Below, piece by piece: positions 27,552-38,015 of a stretch of 64,000 bases of DNA. The stretch is from Bacillus sp. S3. GTDB taxonomy: Bacteria; Bacillota; Bacilli; Bacillales; Cytobacillaceae. The position numbers were made by a program, and so were the translations under genes. The notes beneath the pieces were generated by a model. That model worked only from the letters and a program-made list of their open reading frames with translations, was not told the origin of the DNA and did no database searches. The DNA lies in contig NZ_CP039727.1 in assembly GCF_005154805.1 (NCBI RefSeq), positions 3,717,501 to 3,781,500 on the forward strand. Direction: 5' to 3'. How positions within the stretch are numbered: the stretch's first letter is position 1; each line of letters begins with the position of its first letter.

Positions 27552-28157
27552 TTATTCGATATTAATTTTCCAATTTATCAGTACTTCCATGAGCTGTTTT
27601 TTTGTTTCGGTAATAGACCCATTGTTATAAATCACCGCATCTGCGAGTGCTACTTTTTCAGACAGCGGCATTTGCGAACGGATTCTCGCTTCAGCTTCAT
27701 CCAGCGTAAAATGATTTCTTGCCATTAATCTATGCAATTGTATTTCATTGTCCACATATACAAGAATGGTTTTATCCGCCAGATATGTTAGTTTACTTTC
27801 AAATAACAAAGGGATATCTAAAACTACTACTTTTTCATGGTTTTTTTTTGCCTTTTCAACTTGTTCCATCATTCTTTTTCTAACTTCCGGGTGGGTCATT
27901 TCATTTAAAAGCTGTCTCTTCTCTGCATGATGGAAAATAATTGAACCGAGTATAGGGCGATCAATTTCGCCATCTTCCTTTAAAATTTCACGTCCAAATG
28001 CAGCGATGATTTTGTAGTATGCAGGTTCCCCTTTTTCCACCGCCAGGCGTGCTTCAACATCGGCATCGATTACTGTTATATCCATTTCTTTAAACATGTT
28101 TGATACGGTACTTTTTCCACTGGCAATACCGCCTGTTAACCCGATAACTAGTGTCAT
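27552..28157 (-). CDS. coaE: Dephospho-CoA kinase
   Basis: A 201-residue P-loop kinase (GLTGGIASGKSTVS) that phosphorylates dephospho-CoA in the last step of CoA synthesis. The LID and substrate region VVLDIPLLFES is typical. It is the last gene in the polA-mutM-ytaF-coaE order shared with B. subtilis. Confidence 0.95.
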   Translation of the reverse strand: MTLVIGLTGGIASGKSTVSNMFKEMDITVIDADVEARLAVEKGEPAYYKIIAAFGREILKEDGEIDRPILGSIIFHHAEKRQLLNEMTHPEVRKRMMEQVEKAKKNHEKVVVLDIPLLFESKLTYLADKTILVYVDNEIQLHRLMARNHFTLDEAEARIRSQMPLSEKVALADAVIYNNGSITETKKQLMEVLINWKINIE

Positions 28158-28178
28158 GCTCGTTTCCTTTCTAGACCA

Positions 28179-28814
28179 CTATAGCTTCCATATTCCAATA
28201 ATAATTAAAAGAATCCCTGGTAAAAACGAAAACCTTTGGATCCAATCAAATTTACGAAAGAAGGTTCCACTTTTAATCCCTAAAAGCACAAATAATGAGC
28301 TCATAATCGCAACAGTAAAGGCTAAATAAAACGGGGAGAACCCAAGCATAGCCGCTCCAATTCCCGCACCAAATGAATCTAAGGACAAGGCAAAGCCAAG
28401 CATAAACGCTTCAATCCCCGTAATCGTTCCAGATTTGTCAAAATCAGCGGACATCGGCTTTTTCAGAATATTAATGGCTAAGCCTAGGGAGCGGATTTCA
28501 AAATTGATGATGGTTTTTTCATGTTTTAAAACTTCTTTTTCTTTTTCCGGACGAAAAAATTGGTACAATACCCAGGCACCAAGGGCAATTAGAATGATTC
28601 CCCCTAGGCTTGATGTAATGCCCGGTGACAGCACCTTTTCAAGACCATGTCCGATTGACACAGCAATCATTAATGAGACGGCCGAGCATGTTGCTATTAT
28701 GAGTATTGACTTAAACGGCATTACCATTTGCCGCAGCCCATAGGTAAACCCGACGCTAAAGCTGTCAAGACTGAGAGCAAAAGCTAATATGAGAAGTGAG
28801 AACAACTGAACCAT
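28179..28814 (-). CDS. ytaF: YtaF, putative sporulation/manganese-efflux-like membrane protein
   Basis: A 211-residue six-segment membrane protein with the duplicated MntP-type signature: AFALSLDSFSVGFTYG near the start and GFALSLDSFGAGIGAAM in the second half, each with a buried Asp. Related MntP proteins export manganese; B. subtilis YtaF is annotated as a putative sporulation membrane protein. The ATG at 28814 follows AAGGAG at about 10 bases. Cotranscribed with mutM and coaE. Confidence 0.85.
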   Translation of the reverse strand: MVQLFSLLILAFALSLDSFSVGFTYGLRQMVMPFKSILIIATCSAVSLMIAVSIGHGLEKVLSPGITSSLGGIILIALGAWVLYQFFRPEKEKEVLKHEKTIINFEIRSLGLAINILKKPMSADFDKSGTITGIEAFMLGFALSLDSFGAGIGAAMLGFSPFYLAFTVAIMSSLFVLLGIKSGTFFRKFDWIQRFSFLPGILLIIIGIWKL

Positions 28815-28897
28815 TAGTCTTTGACTCCTTCCTTCCAATCACTACGATAGTATATGGAAGGAGCCCATCCAAGGTGTTAATCCTGGTTCATCAATAT

Positions 28898-29743
28898 TTA
28901 CTTGGATGGGGTCTGTTCAAGCTGCTGGCAATTCGGGCAAAAATGTGTCCCTCTGCCCCCTACCGTCATTTTCTCCAAAGGCCTGCCGCATTTTTTACAT
29001 GGTTCGCCTTTCCGGCCGTAGGCGTACAATTCAAGCTGAAACATTCCGATTTCTCCTTGCGAATTAACATAGGAGCGGATTGTACTCCCACCCTTTTTGA
29101 CTGCTTCACTTAATGTAGCCACAATTTCTTGGTGAAGGACGGTAATTTCCTTTTCATTTAGCGTACTGGCCAAACGTTCCGGATGGATTCCTGCTCGAAA
29201 AAGTGCCTCATCCACATAGATGTTGCCAAGCCCGACAAAGAGTTTTTGATCAAGTAAGGCTGATTTTACTTTCCTATTCGTCTTTTTGAGCACTCCTGCC
29301 AAATACTGCTCAGTAAATTCCGATGAAAAGGGTTCAGGCCCGAGATCAAATAAAGGCGGTTTTTGAAATTCATCACCCTTCTTGTATAGATGCATCGTCC
29401 CAAACTTTCGAACGTCCCGGTATCTTAATTCCGTATCATCAGTAAAGTGGAAAATAACATGCGTATGTTTATCATACGGCACGTTATTAGGGTAAAGTCC
29501 ATACTTCCCTTCCATTCTTAAATGGGAGACTAAAGCAAATTCCTCTGTATATATGATTAAAAATTTCCCTCTCCTGCCTACATCAACAATCGTTTCCCCT
29601 TTTAAGGCATCAATGAATTGTTCAACCTCAACGGGACTTTTAATAATTTTAGGCCAGAAGACAGATATATTTTGAATTGTTTTCTTAACAACTAATTTCT
29701 TTAATGTTTTTCGTACCGTTTCTACCTCAGGAAGCTCCGGCAT
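28898..29743 (-). CDS. mutM: Formamidopyrimidine-DNA glycosylase
   Basis: A 281-residue bifunctional glycosylase/AP lyase that removes 8-oxoguanine. The catalytic N-terminal Pro-Glu is in MPELPEVETV, and the C-terminal zinc finger has CKKCGRPLEKMTVGGRGTHF then CPNC. It starts 24 bases after polA, consistent with a shared repair mRNA. Confidence 0.97.
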   Translation of the reverse strand: MPELPEVETVRKTLKKLVVKKTIQNISVFWPKIIKSPVEVEQFIDALKGETIVDVGRRGKFLIIYTEEFALVSHLRMEGKYGLYPNNVPYDKHTHVIFHFTDDTELRYRDVRKFGTMHLYKKGDEFQKPPLFDLGPEPFSSEFTEQYLAGVLKKTNRKVKSALLDQKLFVGLGNIYVDEALFRAGIHPERLASTLNEKEITVLHQEIVATLSEAVKKGGSTIRSYVNSQGEIGMFQLELYAYGRKGEPCKKCGRPLEKMTVGGRGTHFCPNCQQLEQTPSK

Positions 29744-29767
29744 GTTCAGTGTCCCCCTTGCTGTGTT

Positions 29768-32404
29768 TTATTTCGCATCAAACCAAGTTGGACCATAAGA
29801 ATAGTCTACTTTTAATGGCACCTTCAGTTCGAGCGCATTCTCCATTACGCTAGGGACTAACTTTTTTAAGATCTCCACTTCCTCTTCAGGTGCTTCAAAA
29901 ATCAATTCATCATGGACCTGAAGTAACAGCCGTGTCTTTAGCCCTCGATCCTTTAAGGCTTCATCCATATCAATCATTGCTTTTTTAATGATATCAGCGG
30001 CACTCCCTTGAATGGGCGTGTTCATCGCAGTTCTTTCTGCAAAACTTCTGATGTTAAAATTACGGCTAGTAATTTCAGGGATGTATCTTCTCCTATGAAG
30101 CAATGTCGATACATATCCTTTTTGCCTTGCTTCGTGAACAATGTCATCCATATATTCCTTTACCCCTGGGTAGCTGTTTAGATATCGCTCAATGAAATGG
30201 CCGGCCTCTTTTCTGGTGATGCCTAATGATTGTGAAAGTCCGTAATCACTTATGCCGTAAACGATTCCAAAGTTTACTGCCTTGGCATGGCGTCTCATGT
30301 TGGAGGTTACTTCATCTTTATCAACGTGGAAAACCTCCATCGCGGTTTTTGTATGAATATCCATGTTATCCTTAAAGGCCTGAATCAGTTTTTCATCTCC
30401 CGCAATGTCCGCAAGCACGCGCAGTTCAATTTGCGAATAGTCCGCAGCAAAAATCACCCAGCCCTCCTCCGAGGGTACAAATGCCTGGCGAATCTTCCTC
30501 CCTTCTTCAAGGCGGATCGGAATATTTTGCAGGTTTGGATCAATTGAACTTAGTCTGCCCGTCGCCGTTAAGGTTTGTTGGTACCTTGTATGAACTTTTT
30601 CTGATTTAGGATCAATAACTTTTAACAGTCCCTCAATATACGTGGACTGAAGTTTTCCAAGCTGGCGGTAAAGAAGAATATACTCAATGATTTCGTGATC
30701 ATCGGCTAATTTTTCCAACACATCCGCAGATGTCGAATGACCTGTTTTCGTTTTCTTAAACGAATGAAGGCCCAACTTTTCAAATAAGATAACCCCTAAT
30801 TGTTTGGGGGAGTTAATATTAAACTTTTCCCCGGCTAATTCACAAATTCTCTCTTCAATTTCAATCAGGCGCTCATTTAGTTCTTTTCCCATCATCTGCA
30901 GGCGCTGCTGCTCCACTTTAATCCCGCATGACTCCATATCAGCTAAAATGAGAGATAGTGGCATTTCAAGCTCGGTAAATAATTCATATTGTTCGTTTGT
31001 TCTTAACTCATCTTCTAGTTTTTCCTTTAAGTCAGACATGGCCAGGCTTTTTCGGACGAGATGTTCGGCAAGCTTTGAATCTTCTGGAACCTTCCGCTTC
31101 GCCCCTTTGCCATAAAACGATTCATCCGATTGGATGTTGTGGATATCGTATCTTTTCGCTATTGCGGCGAGATCTTCAATATTCTCGGATGGATTGATAA
31201 GGTAGGAAGCCATTAAAATATCAAAGGCGGATCCTTTTAAATGGATATCCTGCCTTCTTAAAGACACCTCTGATCGCTTCGCATCATAGACGATCTTTTT
31301 CTTTCCTTCATCCTCTGCCCATTTTTTAAATGCTGCTGATTTCAATGCTTGCTCTGTCGGTAAATAAAAGTGTCCTTTTTCATTTACGAGCGAAAAGCCA
31401 ATGATCTCAGCAAAATGATAATTATCCTCGAGCATCTCAACGTAAAAATAATTAGTATCGGCAAATATTTCATCCGTTATTTCTGACGGAGTGACATATT
31501 CCACGTCTTCAAGCTCTTGCTCTTCGGTTACTGAAGAATCCTCGCCAAGCCTATCCAATAATGAATGAAAACCTAATTCCTTAAATAGGGCCACTAGTTT
31601 TTCTCTTTCGAATCCCTCATAGGAAATCGTATCCAAATTAACTTCTACTGGTGCCTGCCGCTCAATCGTAGCAAGTTCTTTGCTCATCAAAGCCTGATCT
31701 TTAAACTCTTCCAGTTTTTCCTTTAATTTATTGCCGCTGACTTGATCAATTGAATCTAACAATTTTTCTAGGGTTTTAAACTCTTTTAACAGCTTAATTG
31801 CCGTCTTTTCTCCAACACCCGGAACCCCGGGAATATTATCGGAGGTATCTCCCATTAAGCCCTTCATATCAATTATTTGCAACGGTGAAAGGCCATATTT
31901 TTCAGCCACGTGATCCGGTGTATACTCTTCAATATCCGTAATCCCTTTCCGGGTAATCCCAACAGTAGTTGCGTCGGAAGTGAGCTGGGTTAAATCTTTA
32001 TCGCCGGAAATCACTTTTACTTCATAACCTTCTTTTTCGGCTGTTAAGGAAAGGGTACCAATAATATCATCGGCCTCGTAGTTTTCAAGCTCATACCTTG
32101 AAATTCCGTAGGCATCAAGTAATTCGCGAATAAACGGGAATTGCTCGGATAATTCCGGCGGGGTTTTTTGTCTGCCGCCTTTGTATTCGGTAAAGGTTTT
32201 ATGACGAAAGGTTGTTTTTCCGGCATCGAAGGCGACGAGCAAATGTGTTGGCTTTTCATCCTCCAAAATTTTCATCAGCATCATCGTAAAACCATATACT
32301 GCATTTGTATGGATTCCTTTATCGTTATTAAGCAACGGTAATGCAAAAAATGCTCGATAGGCGATACTATTCCCGTCAATCAGTACAAGCTTTTTCTTTT
32401 CCAT
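29768..32404 (-). CDS. polA: DNA polymerase I
   Basis: An 878-residue Pol I. Residues 1-300 are the 5'-3' exonuclease domain (LVAFDAGKTTFRHK, GLMGDTSDNIPGVPGVGEKTA). The middle proofreading domain has lost its catalytic acids (FYVEMLEDN where E. coli has a DTE triad), as in other Bacillus Pol I enzymes. The polymerase domain has DYSQIELRVLA, the O-helix RRHAKAVNFGIVYG and VHDELIFE. It follows phoR by 20 bases. Confidence 0.97.
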   Translation of the reverse strand: MEKKKLVLIDGNSIAYRAFFALPLLNNDKGIHTNAVYGFTMMLMKILEDEKPTHLLVAFDAGKTTFRHKTFTEYKGGRQKTPPELSEQFPFIRELLDAYGISRYELENYEADDIIGTLSLTAEKEGYEVKVISGDKDLTQLTSDATTVGITRKGITDIEEYTPDHVAEKYGLSPLQIIDMKGLMGDTSDNIPGVPGVGEKTAIKLLKEFKTLEKLLDSIDQVSGNKLKEKLEEFKDQALMSKELATIERQAPVEVNLDTISYEGFEREKLVALFKELGFHSLLDRLGEDSSVTEEQELEDVEYVTPSEITDEIFADTNYFYVEMLEDNYHFAEIIGFSLVNEKGHFYLPTEQALKSAAFKKWAEDEGKKKIVYDAKRSEVSLRRQDIHLKGSAFDILMASYLINPSENIEDLAAIAKRYDIHNIQSDESFYGKGAKRKVPEDSKLAEHLVRKSLAMSDLKEKLEDELRTNEQYELFTELEMPLSLILADMESCGIKVEQQRLQMMGKELNERLIEIEERICELAGEKFNINSPKQLGVILFEKLGLHSFKKTKTGHSTSADVLEKLADDHEIIEYILLYRQLGKLQSTYIEGLLKVIDPKSEKVHTRYQQTLTATGRLSSIDPNLQNIPIRLEEGRKIRQAFVPSEEGWVIFAADYSQIELRVLADIAGDEKLIQAFKDNMDIHTKTAMEVFHVDKDEVTSNMRRHAKAVNFGIVYGISDYGLSQSLGITRKEAGHFIERYLNSYPGVKEYMDDIVHEARQKGYVSTLLHRRRYIPEITSRNFNIRSFAERTAMNTPIQGSAADIIKKAMIDMDEALKDRGLKTRLLLQVHDELIFEAPEEEVEILKKLVPSVMENALELKVPLKVDYSYGPTWFDAK

Positions 32405-32424
32405 TCATTTTCACCATCCAAACA

Positions 32425-34191
32425 TCAATTCTTTTGAAACTCGATAATAAATTCACTGCCTTCGCCCACTTTACTTTTAACGCTTATGTGCCCATGATGG
32501 GCTTCAATTAAATGTTTCACGATCGCTAAACCTAAACCTGTCCCGCCCGAATTACGGCTTCTCGCACGGTCAACCCGGTAGAATCGTTCGAAAATCCGCG
32601 GAATTTCTTCTTCATTTATTCCAACTCCAGAGTCTTTTACATGGATTCGGACATTTTCTTTACAGTCCAGGAGGATAATTTTCACATCCCCTTCTGCTGG
32701 AGTATAGGTAATGGCATTGCCGATTAGGTTAATAAATACTTGTTTTAAGCGATCGGGATCACCTTTTACCAGCAATTCATTCAGCTTACAATAAAATTCA
32801 AGATGAATGTTTTTCGCCTCTGCCTTTCCGGTAAGAAGGGTGATCACTTCTTCTAGGAGCTCTCGCAAGTCGACGTCCTGAATATTTAATTGGAATCCTT
32901 GCTGCTCAATTTTGGAAAGCTCCAGCAAATCTTGAATTAGTGTTTGGAGCCGGTCGCTCTCTTTTAAAATAATCGAAAGAAATGCTTCCAATGTCTCTTT
33001 GTTATTCATCGCTCCATCCATAAGGGTCTCAGTAAACCCTTTGATAGATGTAACAGGCGTTTTTAGTTCGTGTGACACATTGGCAACAAAGTCTTTGCGC
33101 ATTTGCTCTAATTTTTTCAACTCTGTTATATCTTGGAATACGAGCAATACCCCTTTCCAGACATTGTTTGTTCCAATAATCGGCACCCCGTAAACGACAA
33201 AATATCTCCGTTCAATCCAAAACGGGATTAGTAATTGTTTACTTACCTTTTGTTCTGTCCGAAATACTTCTGCAATCAACTGACAGATTTCCTCATTTTC
33301 AATGACTTCATAATAAAGTTTAAATAAGTGATCTTTTGAATTGTCATGAAAAATCTCACTATAGGCTTTATTGATGAGATTAATATAGCCGCGGCTATCG
33401 ATTAAAACTAACCCCACTCCCATATTCTCAATCAAAACACTTAGGCGATCCTGCTGCATCTCATGTGCCTTTGTTAGCTCTTGAAGGTTTTCTGCCAGCA
33501 TATTGATGGATGTACCAAGCATCCCTGTTTCATCGAGCCGATCAACAGATGTTCGGGCACGATAGTTCCCGTTAGCTAATTCAATTGCAACATTTGTTGC
33601 CGATTCAATTGGTTTTGTATACCTCGTTGTAATATTAATTCCAAGATAGATGATCGAAATGAAGGCAATTCCAAGACTCAGGGAAAGAATCCACCAAATT
33701 TGCCCATATGCTTGATAAACCTCATTTGTTTTTGTGCTCAGGAATATGTATCCTTCTTTCTGGCCGTCCTTTTTAATCGGCTTCCAATAATAATGAAGGT
33801 CAAAGTCGGCGCCTTCTTCTAACCGATCCTCTTTCTTCGGTTTTTTCTTTATGACATCTTGAATGATTTCGTTGAGAGCGATCGTATCGTTTTTACTACT
33901 GCCGTGATCCCCGCCGCTATCGTATAAAATCTTTCCTTCAGGATTTGTTATGGTTGCCCGAACATCTAACATCTCACTGAACTTTAATACGTCCTTTTTA
34001 TTAAAAGAGGAAACTCCGCCAGTTTCCTCAATATATGTAATGAGAAGATTCCGTTCTATTTTCAGCCGTTCATTGAACGATTGCAAGTAATAACTTTTAA
34101 ACAACTGGCCAAGTAATATGCCTAATCCGACTAATACAATAATAATCAAGGTGATTAGGGCAATTAATAGCCTTGTTCGGAATTTTGTCAT
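32425..34191 (-). CDS. phoR: Phosphate-starvation sensor histidine kinase PhoR
   Basis: A 588-residue membrane kinase: first membrane segment at residues 8-30, an extracytoplasmic domain, second segment near 165-187, HAMP, PAS, then HisKA (FVANVSHELKTPVTSIKGFTETL, phosphoacceptor His) and HATPase (FINLIGNAITYTP, GTGLGLAIVKHLIE). Its ATG overlaps the phoP stop codon as ATGA, so translation is coupled. It partners PhoP to control phosphate genes. Confidence 0.95.
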   Translation of the reverse strand: MTKFRTRLLIALITLIIIVLVGLGILLGQLFKSYYLQSFNERLKIERNLLITYIEETGGVSSFNKKDVLKFSEMLDVRATITNPEGKILYDSGGDHGSSKNDTIALNEIIQDVIKKKPKKEDRLEEGADFDLHYYWKPIKKDGQKEGYIFLSTKTNEVYQAYGQIWWILSLSLGIAFISIIYLGINITTRYTKPIESATNVAIELANGNYRARTSVDRLDETGMLGTSINMLAENLQELTKAHEMQQDRLSVLIENMGVGLVLIDSRGYINLINKAYSEIFHDNSKDHLFKLYYEVIENEEICQLIAEVFRTEQKVSKQLLIPFWIERRYFVVYGVPIIGTNNVWKGVLLVFQDITELKKLEQMRKDFVANVSHELKTPVTSIKGFTETLMDGAMNNKETLEAFLSIILKESDRLQTLIQDLLELSKIEQQGFQLNIQDVDLRELLEEVITLLTGKAEAKNIHLEFYCKLNELLVKGDPDRLKQVFINLIGNAITYTPAEGDVKIILLDCKENVRIHVKDSGVGINEEEIPRIFERFYRVDRARSRNSGGTGLGLAIVKHLIEAHHGHISVKSKVGEGSEFIIEFQKN

Positions 34192-34904
34192 TCTCCTTTA
34201 GGCTCCTCCAGTTTGTAGCCAAGGCCACGAATGGTTTTAATGTAGACGGGCTTTTTTGTTTCCTCTTCAATTTTTTCTCGAAGATGTGAAATATGGACAT
34301 CCACAATTCTAGTATCGCCAGCAAAATCATAATTCCAAACAGAGCTAAGCAATTGATCACGTGTTAATACTCTGCCCTTATTTTGTGCAAGGTAATGGAG
34401 CAATTCAAACTCTTTTAGTGTTAACTCCAGAAGATTTTCCCTAAAATAAGCTTCATATTTTTCAGGATAAATGGTTAATTTTCCAATTACGATTTGTTCT
34501 TCTGCTTGCTCATTTTCTTCAACCGTTTCCGTTTGAACCTGTGTTCTTCTTAAAATTGCCTTAACTCGGGCAATGACTTCTCTCGGACTGAATGGTTTAA
34601 CCATGTAATCATCCGCGCCAAGCTCAAGGCCCAATATTTTATCAAGCTCATCGTCTTTTGCAGTTAACATTAAAATAGGAATCATAATATTTTTTTGGCG
34701 AAGCTGTTTACATACTTCCATACCATCTATATTTGGCAGCATAAGATCCAAAACGATAATATCAGGTGACTCAGTTTCTGCCAACTGTTTTCCCACTTTT
34801 CCATCCATTGCAGTAATCACTTCAAATCCTGCCTGCTCCAAATTATATTGCAGTAAGGTAACAATTGACTGTTCATCATCAACAACAAGTACTTTATTTT
34901 TCAT
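34188..34904 (-). CDS. phoP: Phosphate-starvation response regulator PhoP
   Basis: A 238-residue OmpR-type regulator. The receiver domain has VVDDEQS, the phosphoacceptor Asp in IIVLDLMLPNIDG and Lys in GADDYMVKPFSPREV; the C-terminal winged helix has RIVDVHISHLREKIEE. The start is ATG at 34904, after GGGGGA; the upstream open frame is not conserved. A TATAAT -10 lies ~40 bases upstream, but no clear -35 or Pho boxes were found. Confidence 0.95.
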   Translation of the reverse strand: MKNKVLVVDDEQSIVTLLQYNLEQAGFEVITAMDGKVGKQLAETESPDIIVLDLMLPNIDGMEVCKQLRQKNIMIPILMLTAKDDELDKILGLELGADDYMVKPFSPREVIARVKAILRRTQVQTETVEENEQAEEQIVIGKLTIYPEKYEAYFRENLLELTLKEFELLHYLAQNKGRVLTRDQLLSSVWNYDFAGDTRIVDVHISHLREKIEEETKKPVYIKTIRGLGYKLEEPKGE

Positions 34905-35017
34905 ACAATCCCCCACTTTGCCCAAGTTATCTTCATTATATATATAAGGAATGGGGTTAATCTAGTTTTTAGGGTTGGCAGTTTTTTTATGAAAACAAAA
35001 TAGTCATTTTCTGCAAC

Positions 35018-35047
35018 AAAAAAAGGAATGTCTGCACATTCCTTTTT
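35018..35047 (-). terminator. Terminator of the mdh/MaoC-like unit
   Basis: GGAATGT pairs with ACATTCC with flanking A and T runs (about 12 bp in total), followed by T7 on the minus strand. Confidence 0.85.
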
Positions 35048-35523
35048 TAAAAATTCTCTAACACCCTCCCATGTATCTCTTCCAACCGGTGCGGCGGGCA
35101 AACTTTGATTTTACCGTTAATGACTGTTTCATTTTTTTCATTCGTCCCTACAACACTCATGACCACATTATGCTCACTGCGCTCCACTTCCGTGATCTCA
35201 AACAAAAATTCGACGGTGCTGTAATGATAGACTGGTTTCGGAAACTCAATTTCTTGGCTTATGATATGACTTCCTGGCCCTGGTAAATATTTTGAGATGG
35301 CTGAGGTAATCATTCCGGTTAGCATGATACTTGGGACAATTGGTTTTTCAAATGGAGTTTGCGATGCATAGTCATGTTGAATGTAAAGGGGATTCGCATC
35401 ATCGGTCAGTCCTAAATATAAAAGGATATCCTTGTCTTCGATTTTTTCCGTTAACAATAACTTTTCGCCAACCGTGATTTCTTCAATTCTTCGACCTAAC
35501 TTTCTTTTTTTTCCTAAAAGCAT
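35047..35523 (-). CDS. MaoC-like hotdog dehydratase family protein
   Basis: A 158-residue single hotdog domain. DDANPLYIQHDYASQTPFEKPIVPSIML contains the hydratase-2/MaoC pattern of Asp, Asn-Pro and later His replaced by nearby polar residues; (R)-enoyl-CoA hydratases share this layout. The substrate is unknown. It sits between mdh and phoP, where B. subtilis has no gene. The ATG is 89 bases after the mdh start region ends and is preceded by a weak AGGGGTGGG site. Confidence 0.75.
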   Translation of the reverse strand: MLLGKKRKLGRRIEEITVGEKLLLTEKIEDKDILLYLGLTDDANPLYIQHDYASQTPFEKPIVPSIMLTGMITSAISKYLPGPGSHIISQEIEFPKPVYHYSTVEFLFEITEVERSEHNVVMSVVGTNEKNETVINGKIKVCPPHRLEEIHGRVLENF

Positions 35524-35567
35524 TAAATCCCACCCCTATTGTAAGCGATTTCACCAAAATGATTAAA

Positions 35568-35600
35568 GAAATTCGGGGACTCTTTTAGGACCCCGAATTT
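35568..35600 (-). terminator. Terminator of citZ-icd-mdh
   Basis: ATTCGGGG pairs with CCCCGAAT (35571-35578 with 35591-35598) and a short inner stem extends it, but only a weak T tract (TTTC) follows. Confidence 0.65.
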
Positions 35601-35611
35601 TCTCATAACTA

Positions 35612-36550
35612 TTATGCTAATACTTGCATTACATTTCGGACAGATTCAACTGATTTGTCTAATGCTGCCTTTTCGTCTGCAGTAAGATCTAATTCGATTA
35701 CTTTTTCAATACCATTTGCGCCAAGGATTGTTGGAACCCCAAGGTAAATGCCTTCATAGCCAAATTCCCCTTCAAGGTAGGCAATGGACGGTAAAACGCG
35801 ACGTTGATCCTTAAGGATTGCTTCACACATCTCAACTAAAGAAGCTGCCGGTGCATAATAAGCACTTCCGTTACCTAGAAGATTTACAATCTCGCCGCCG
35901 CCTTTTCTAGTACGTTCCACAATTGCCTCTAAACGGTCTTTAGAAATTAATGTTTCTAATGGAATACCACCGGCATATGAGTAACGTACAAGAGGAACCA
36001 TGTCGTCTCCATGTCCGCCAAGAACGAAACCAGTCACATCCTTAACAGATAGGTTTAATTCTTGAGCAACAAATGTACGGAAACGGGCAGTATCAAGCAC
36101 ACCTGATTGACCAATTACACGGTTTTTAGGGAAACCTGATTCTTTAAAAACAGTATAAGTCATGGCATCAACAGGGTTAGTTAACACAACGATGGTACAG
36201 TTAGGAGAATATTTCACAATCTCTTGCGTCACACTTTTCATTACCTTTTGATTTGTTTGCACTAAATCGTCACGGCTCATGCCGGGTTTACGTGCAATAC
36301 CTGCAGTAATGACAACGATATCAGATTCGCGGGTATCTTCGTAATTAGAAGTACCAGTAATATTTGCATCAAAGCCTTGGACAGGACTTGCTTCTAGCAT
36401 ATCTAATGCTTTACCCTTTGTAGGGTTTTCCATTGGAGCGATATCAACTAAAACAACATCGCCAAGTTCCTTTTGAGCAAGTAAAAATGCAGTAGTAGCT
36501 CCAGTAAAACCGCCGCCGATTACAGAAATCTTTTTACGTTTTAATGACAT
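35612..36550 (-). CDS. mdh: Malate dehydrogenase
   Basis: A 312-residue LDH-like malate dehydrogenase. NAD binding: [12 protein letters not shown]; substrate arginines in [11 protein letters not shown]; catalytic His in [12 protein letters not shown]. Converts malate to oxaloacetate in the TCA cycle. Third gene of the citZ-icd-mdh operon, 65 bases after icd. Confidence 0.97.
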   Translation of the reverse strand: MSLKRKKISVIGGGFTGATTAFLLAQKELGDVVLVDIAPMENPTKGKALDMLEASPVQGFDANITGTSNYEDTRESDIVVITAGIARKPGMSRDDLVQTNQKVMKSVTQEIVKYSPNCTIVVLTNPVDAMTYTVFKESGFPKNRVIGQSGVLDTARFRTFVAQELNLSVKDVTGFVLGGHGDDMVPLVRYSYAGGIPLETLISKDRLEAIVERTRKGGGEIVNLLGNGSAYYAPAASLVEMCEAILKDQRRVLPSIAYLEGEFGYEGIYLGVPTILGANGIEKVIELDLTADEKAALDKSVESVRNVMQVLA

Positions 36551-36615
36551 TGCAAGCTCTCCCCTTTTATGTAAATGAAATTGCTTGGGCCGTCCACAAA
36601 CAGCCCAAGTCCTGC

Positions 36616-37884
36616 TTATTCCATATTTTTGATTAGCTCATCAGCAAATTCTGAAGTTTTCACTTCTGTTGCACCTTCCATTAAACGCGCAAAATCATAC
36701 GTCACAACTTTGGAAGCAATTGTTTTTTCTACTGATTTAATAACCATTGTAGCTGCTTCATTCCAGCCTAAGTGCTCAAGCATTAACACACCTGATAAAA
36801 TAACAGATGAAGGATTTACTTTATCAAGGCCTGCATATTTAGGTGCCGTACCATGTGTTGCTTCAAAAATGGCATGCCCAGTTTCATAGTTGATATTAGC
36901 TCCCGGAGCAATTCCAATTCCGCCAACTTGTGCTGCAAGTGCATCTGAAATGAAGTCGCCGTTTAAGTTCATAGTAGCTACAACATCAAACTCACGAGGG
37001 CGAGTAAGGATTTGTTGTAAGAAAATATCGGCAATAGCATCCTTTACAACGATTTTGCCGGCAGCTTCTGCATCTGCTTGTGCCTTGTTAGCAGCGTCCG
37101 ATCCTTGCTCAGCCTTAATGCGATCATATTGAGCCCATGTAAAGACTTTATCGCCAAATTCCTTTTCTGCTAACTCATAACCCCAGTTTTTAAACGCGCC
37201 TTCAGTAAATTTCATGATATTTCCTTTATGCACGAGTGTAACGGATTTACGGCCTTCTTTAATTGCATAGTTAATAGCTGCGCGTACTAGACGAGATGTA
37301 CCTTCTTCAGAAACAGGCTTAATACCGATACCTGACGTTTCAGGGAATCTGATTTTATTAACACCCATTTCGTTTTGCAGAAAGTCGATGACCTTTTTAA
37401 CTGCTTCAGTGCCTTTTTCATACTCGATCCCAGCATAGATATCTTCAGTATTTTCACGGAAGATGACCATGTCAGTGTCTTGCGGACGCTTTACTGGCGA
37501 AGGAACACCTTCAAACCATCTTACAGGACGCAAGCAGACAAATAAATCCAATTCTTGACGAAGTGCAACATTCAATGAACGAATTCCGCCGCCGACTGGA
37601 GTAGTTAAAGGTCCTTTAATGGCAATCAAATATTCATTAATTACATCAAGTGTTTCTGATGGGAGCCATTCACCCGTTTGGTTAAATGCCTTTTCACCAG
37701 CTAAAACTTCTTTCCATACTAATTTACGTTCACCTTTATAAGCTTTTTCAACCGCTGCATTTAAAACTCTTTCAGATGCTGCCCAGATATCTGGTCCGAT
37801 ACCGTCCCCTTCAATAAATGGGATAATGGGATTGTTTGGTACATTTAAAACTCCATTTGTTACCGTGATTTTTTCGCCTAGCAT
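36616..37884 (-). CDS. icd: Isocitrate dehydrogenase, NADP-dependent
   Basis: A 422-residue Icd (B. subtilis CitC has 423). [14 protein letters not shown] starts the fold; substrate and cofactor residues lie in [20 protein letters not shown] and in the adenine-binding segment [15 protein letters not shown]. Makes 2-oxoglutarate and NADPH. It lies 131 bases after citZ; the spacer contains hairpins at about 37925-37970 that may set relative mRNA levels. Confidence 0.97.
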   Translation of the reverse strand: MLGEKITVTNGVLNVPNNPIIPFIEGDGIGPDIWAASERVLNAAVEKAYKGERKLVWKEVLAGEKAFNQTGEWLPSETLDVINEYLIAIKGPLTTPVGGGIRSLNVALRQELDLFVCLRPVRWFEGVPSPVKRPQDTDMVIFRENTEDIYAGIEYEKGTEAVKKVIDFLQNEMGVNKIRFPETSGIGIKPVSEEGTSRLVRAAINYAIKEGRKSVTLVHKGNIMKFTEGAFKNWGYELAEKEFGDKVFTWAQYDRIKAEQGSDAANKAQADAEAAGKIVVKDAIADIFLQQILTRPREFDVVATMNLNGDFISDALAAQVGGIGIAPGANINYETGHAIFEATHGTAPKYAGLDKVNPSSVILSGVLMLEHLGWNEAATMVIKSVEKTIASKVVTYDFARLMEGATEVKTSEFADELIKNME

Positions 37885-37915
37885 AGTTGATTCTCCCTCC
37901 TGATATGTAAAAACC

Positions 37916-37972
37916 CTTTGTCATTGCCAATGACTGAATCAAAGGTTAGCGGGCAGAACCCCTAACCTTTTT
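37916..37972 (-). other. Hairpins in the citZ-icd spacer
   Basis: On the minus strand AAAGGTTAG pairs with CTAACCTTT, and then GTCATTG pairs with CAATGAC before AAAGGGTTTTT. The T run is short, so this may be a partial terminator or an mRNA-stability element within the operon. Confidence 0.5.
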
Positions 37973-38015
37973 CATACAATCTAATTGAACCAATTTTTCG
38001 AAAGAAAGTAAAATA

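Noticed and set aside
34905..35020. Pho boxes upstream of phoP
   Set aside because: TTAACC-like pieces occur, but not in the repeated 11-base spacing expected for PhoP binding.
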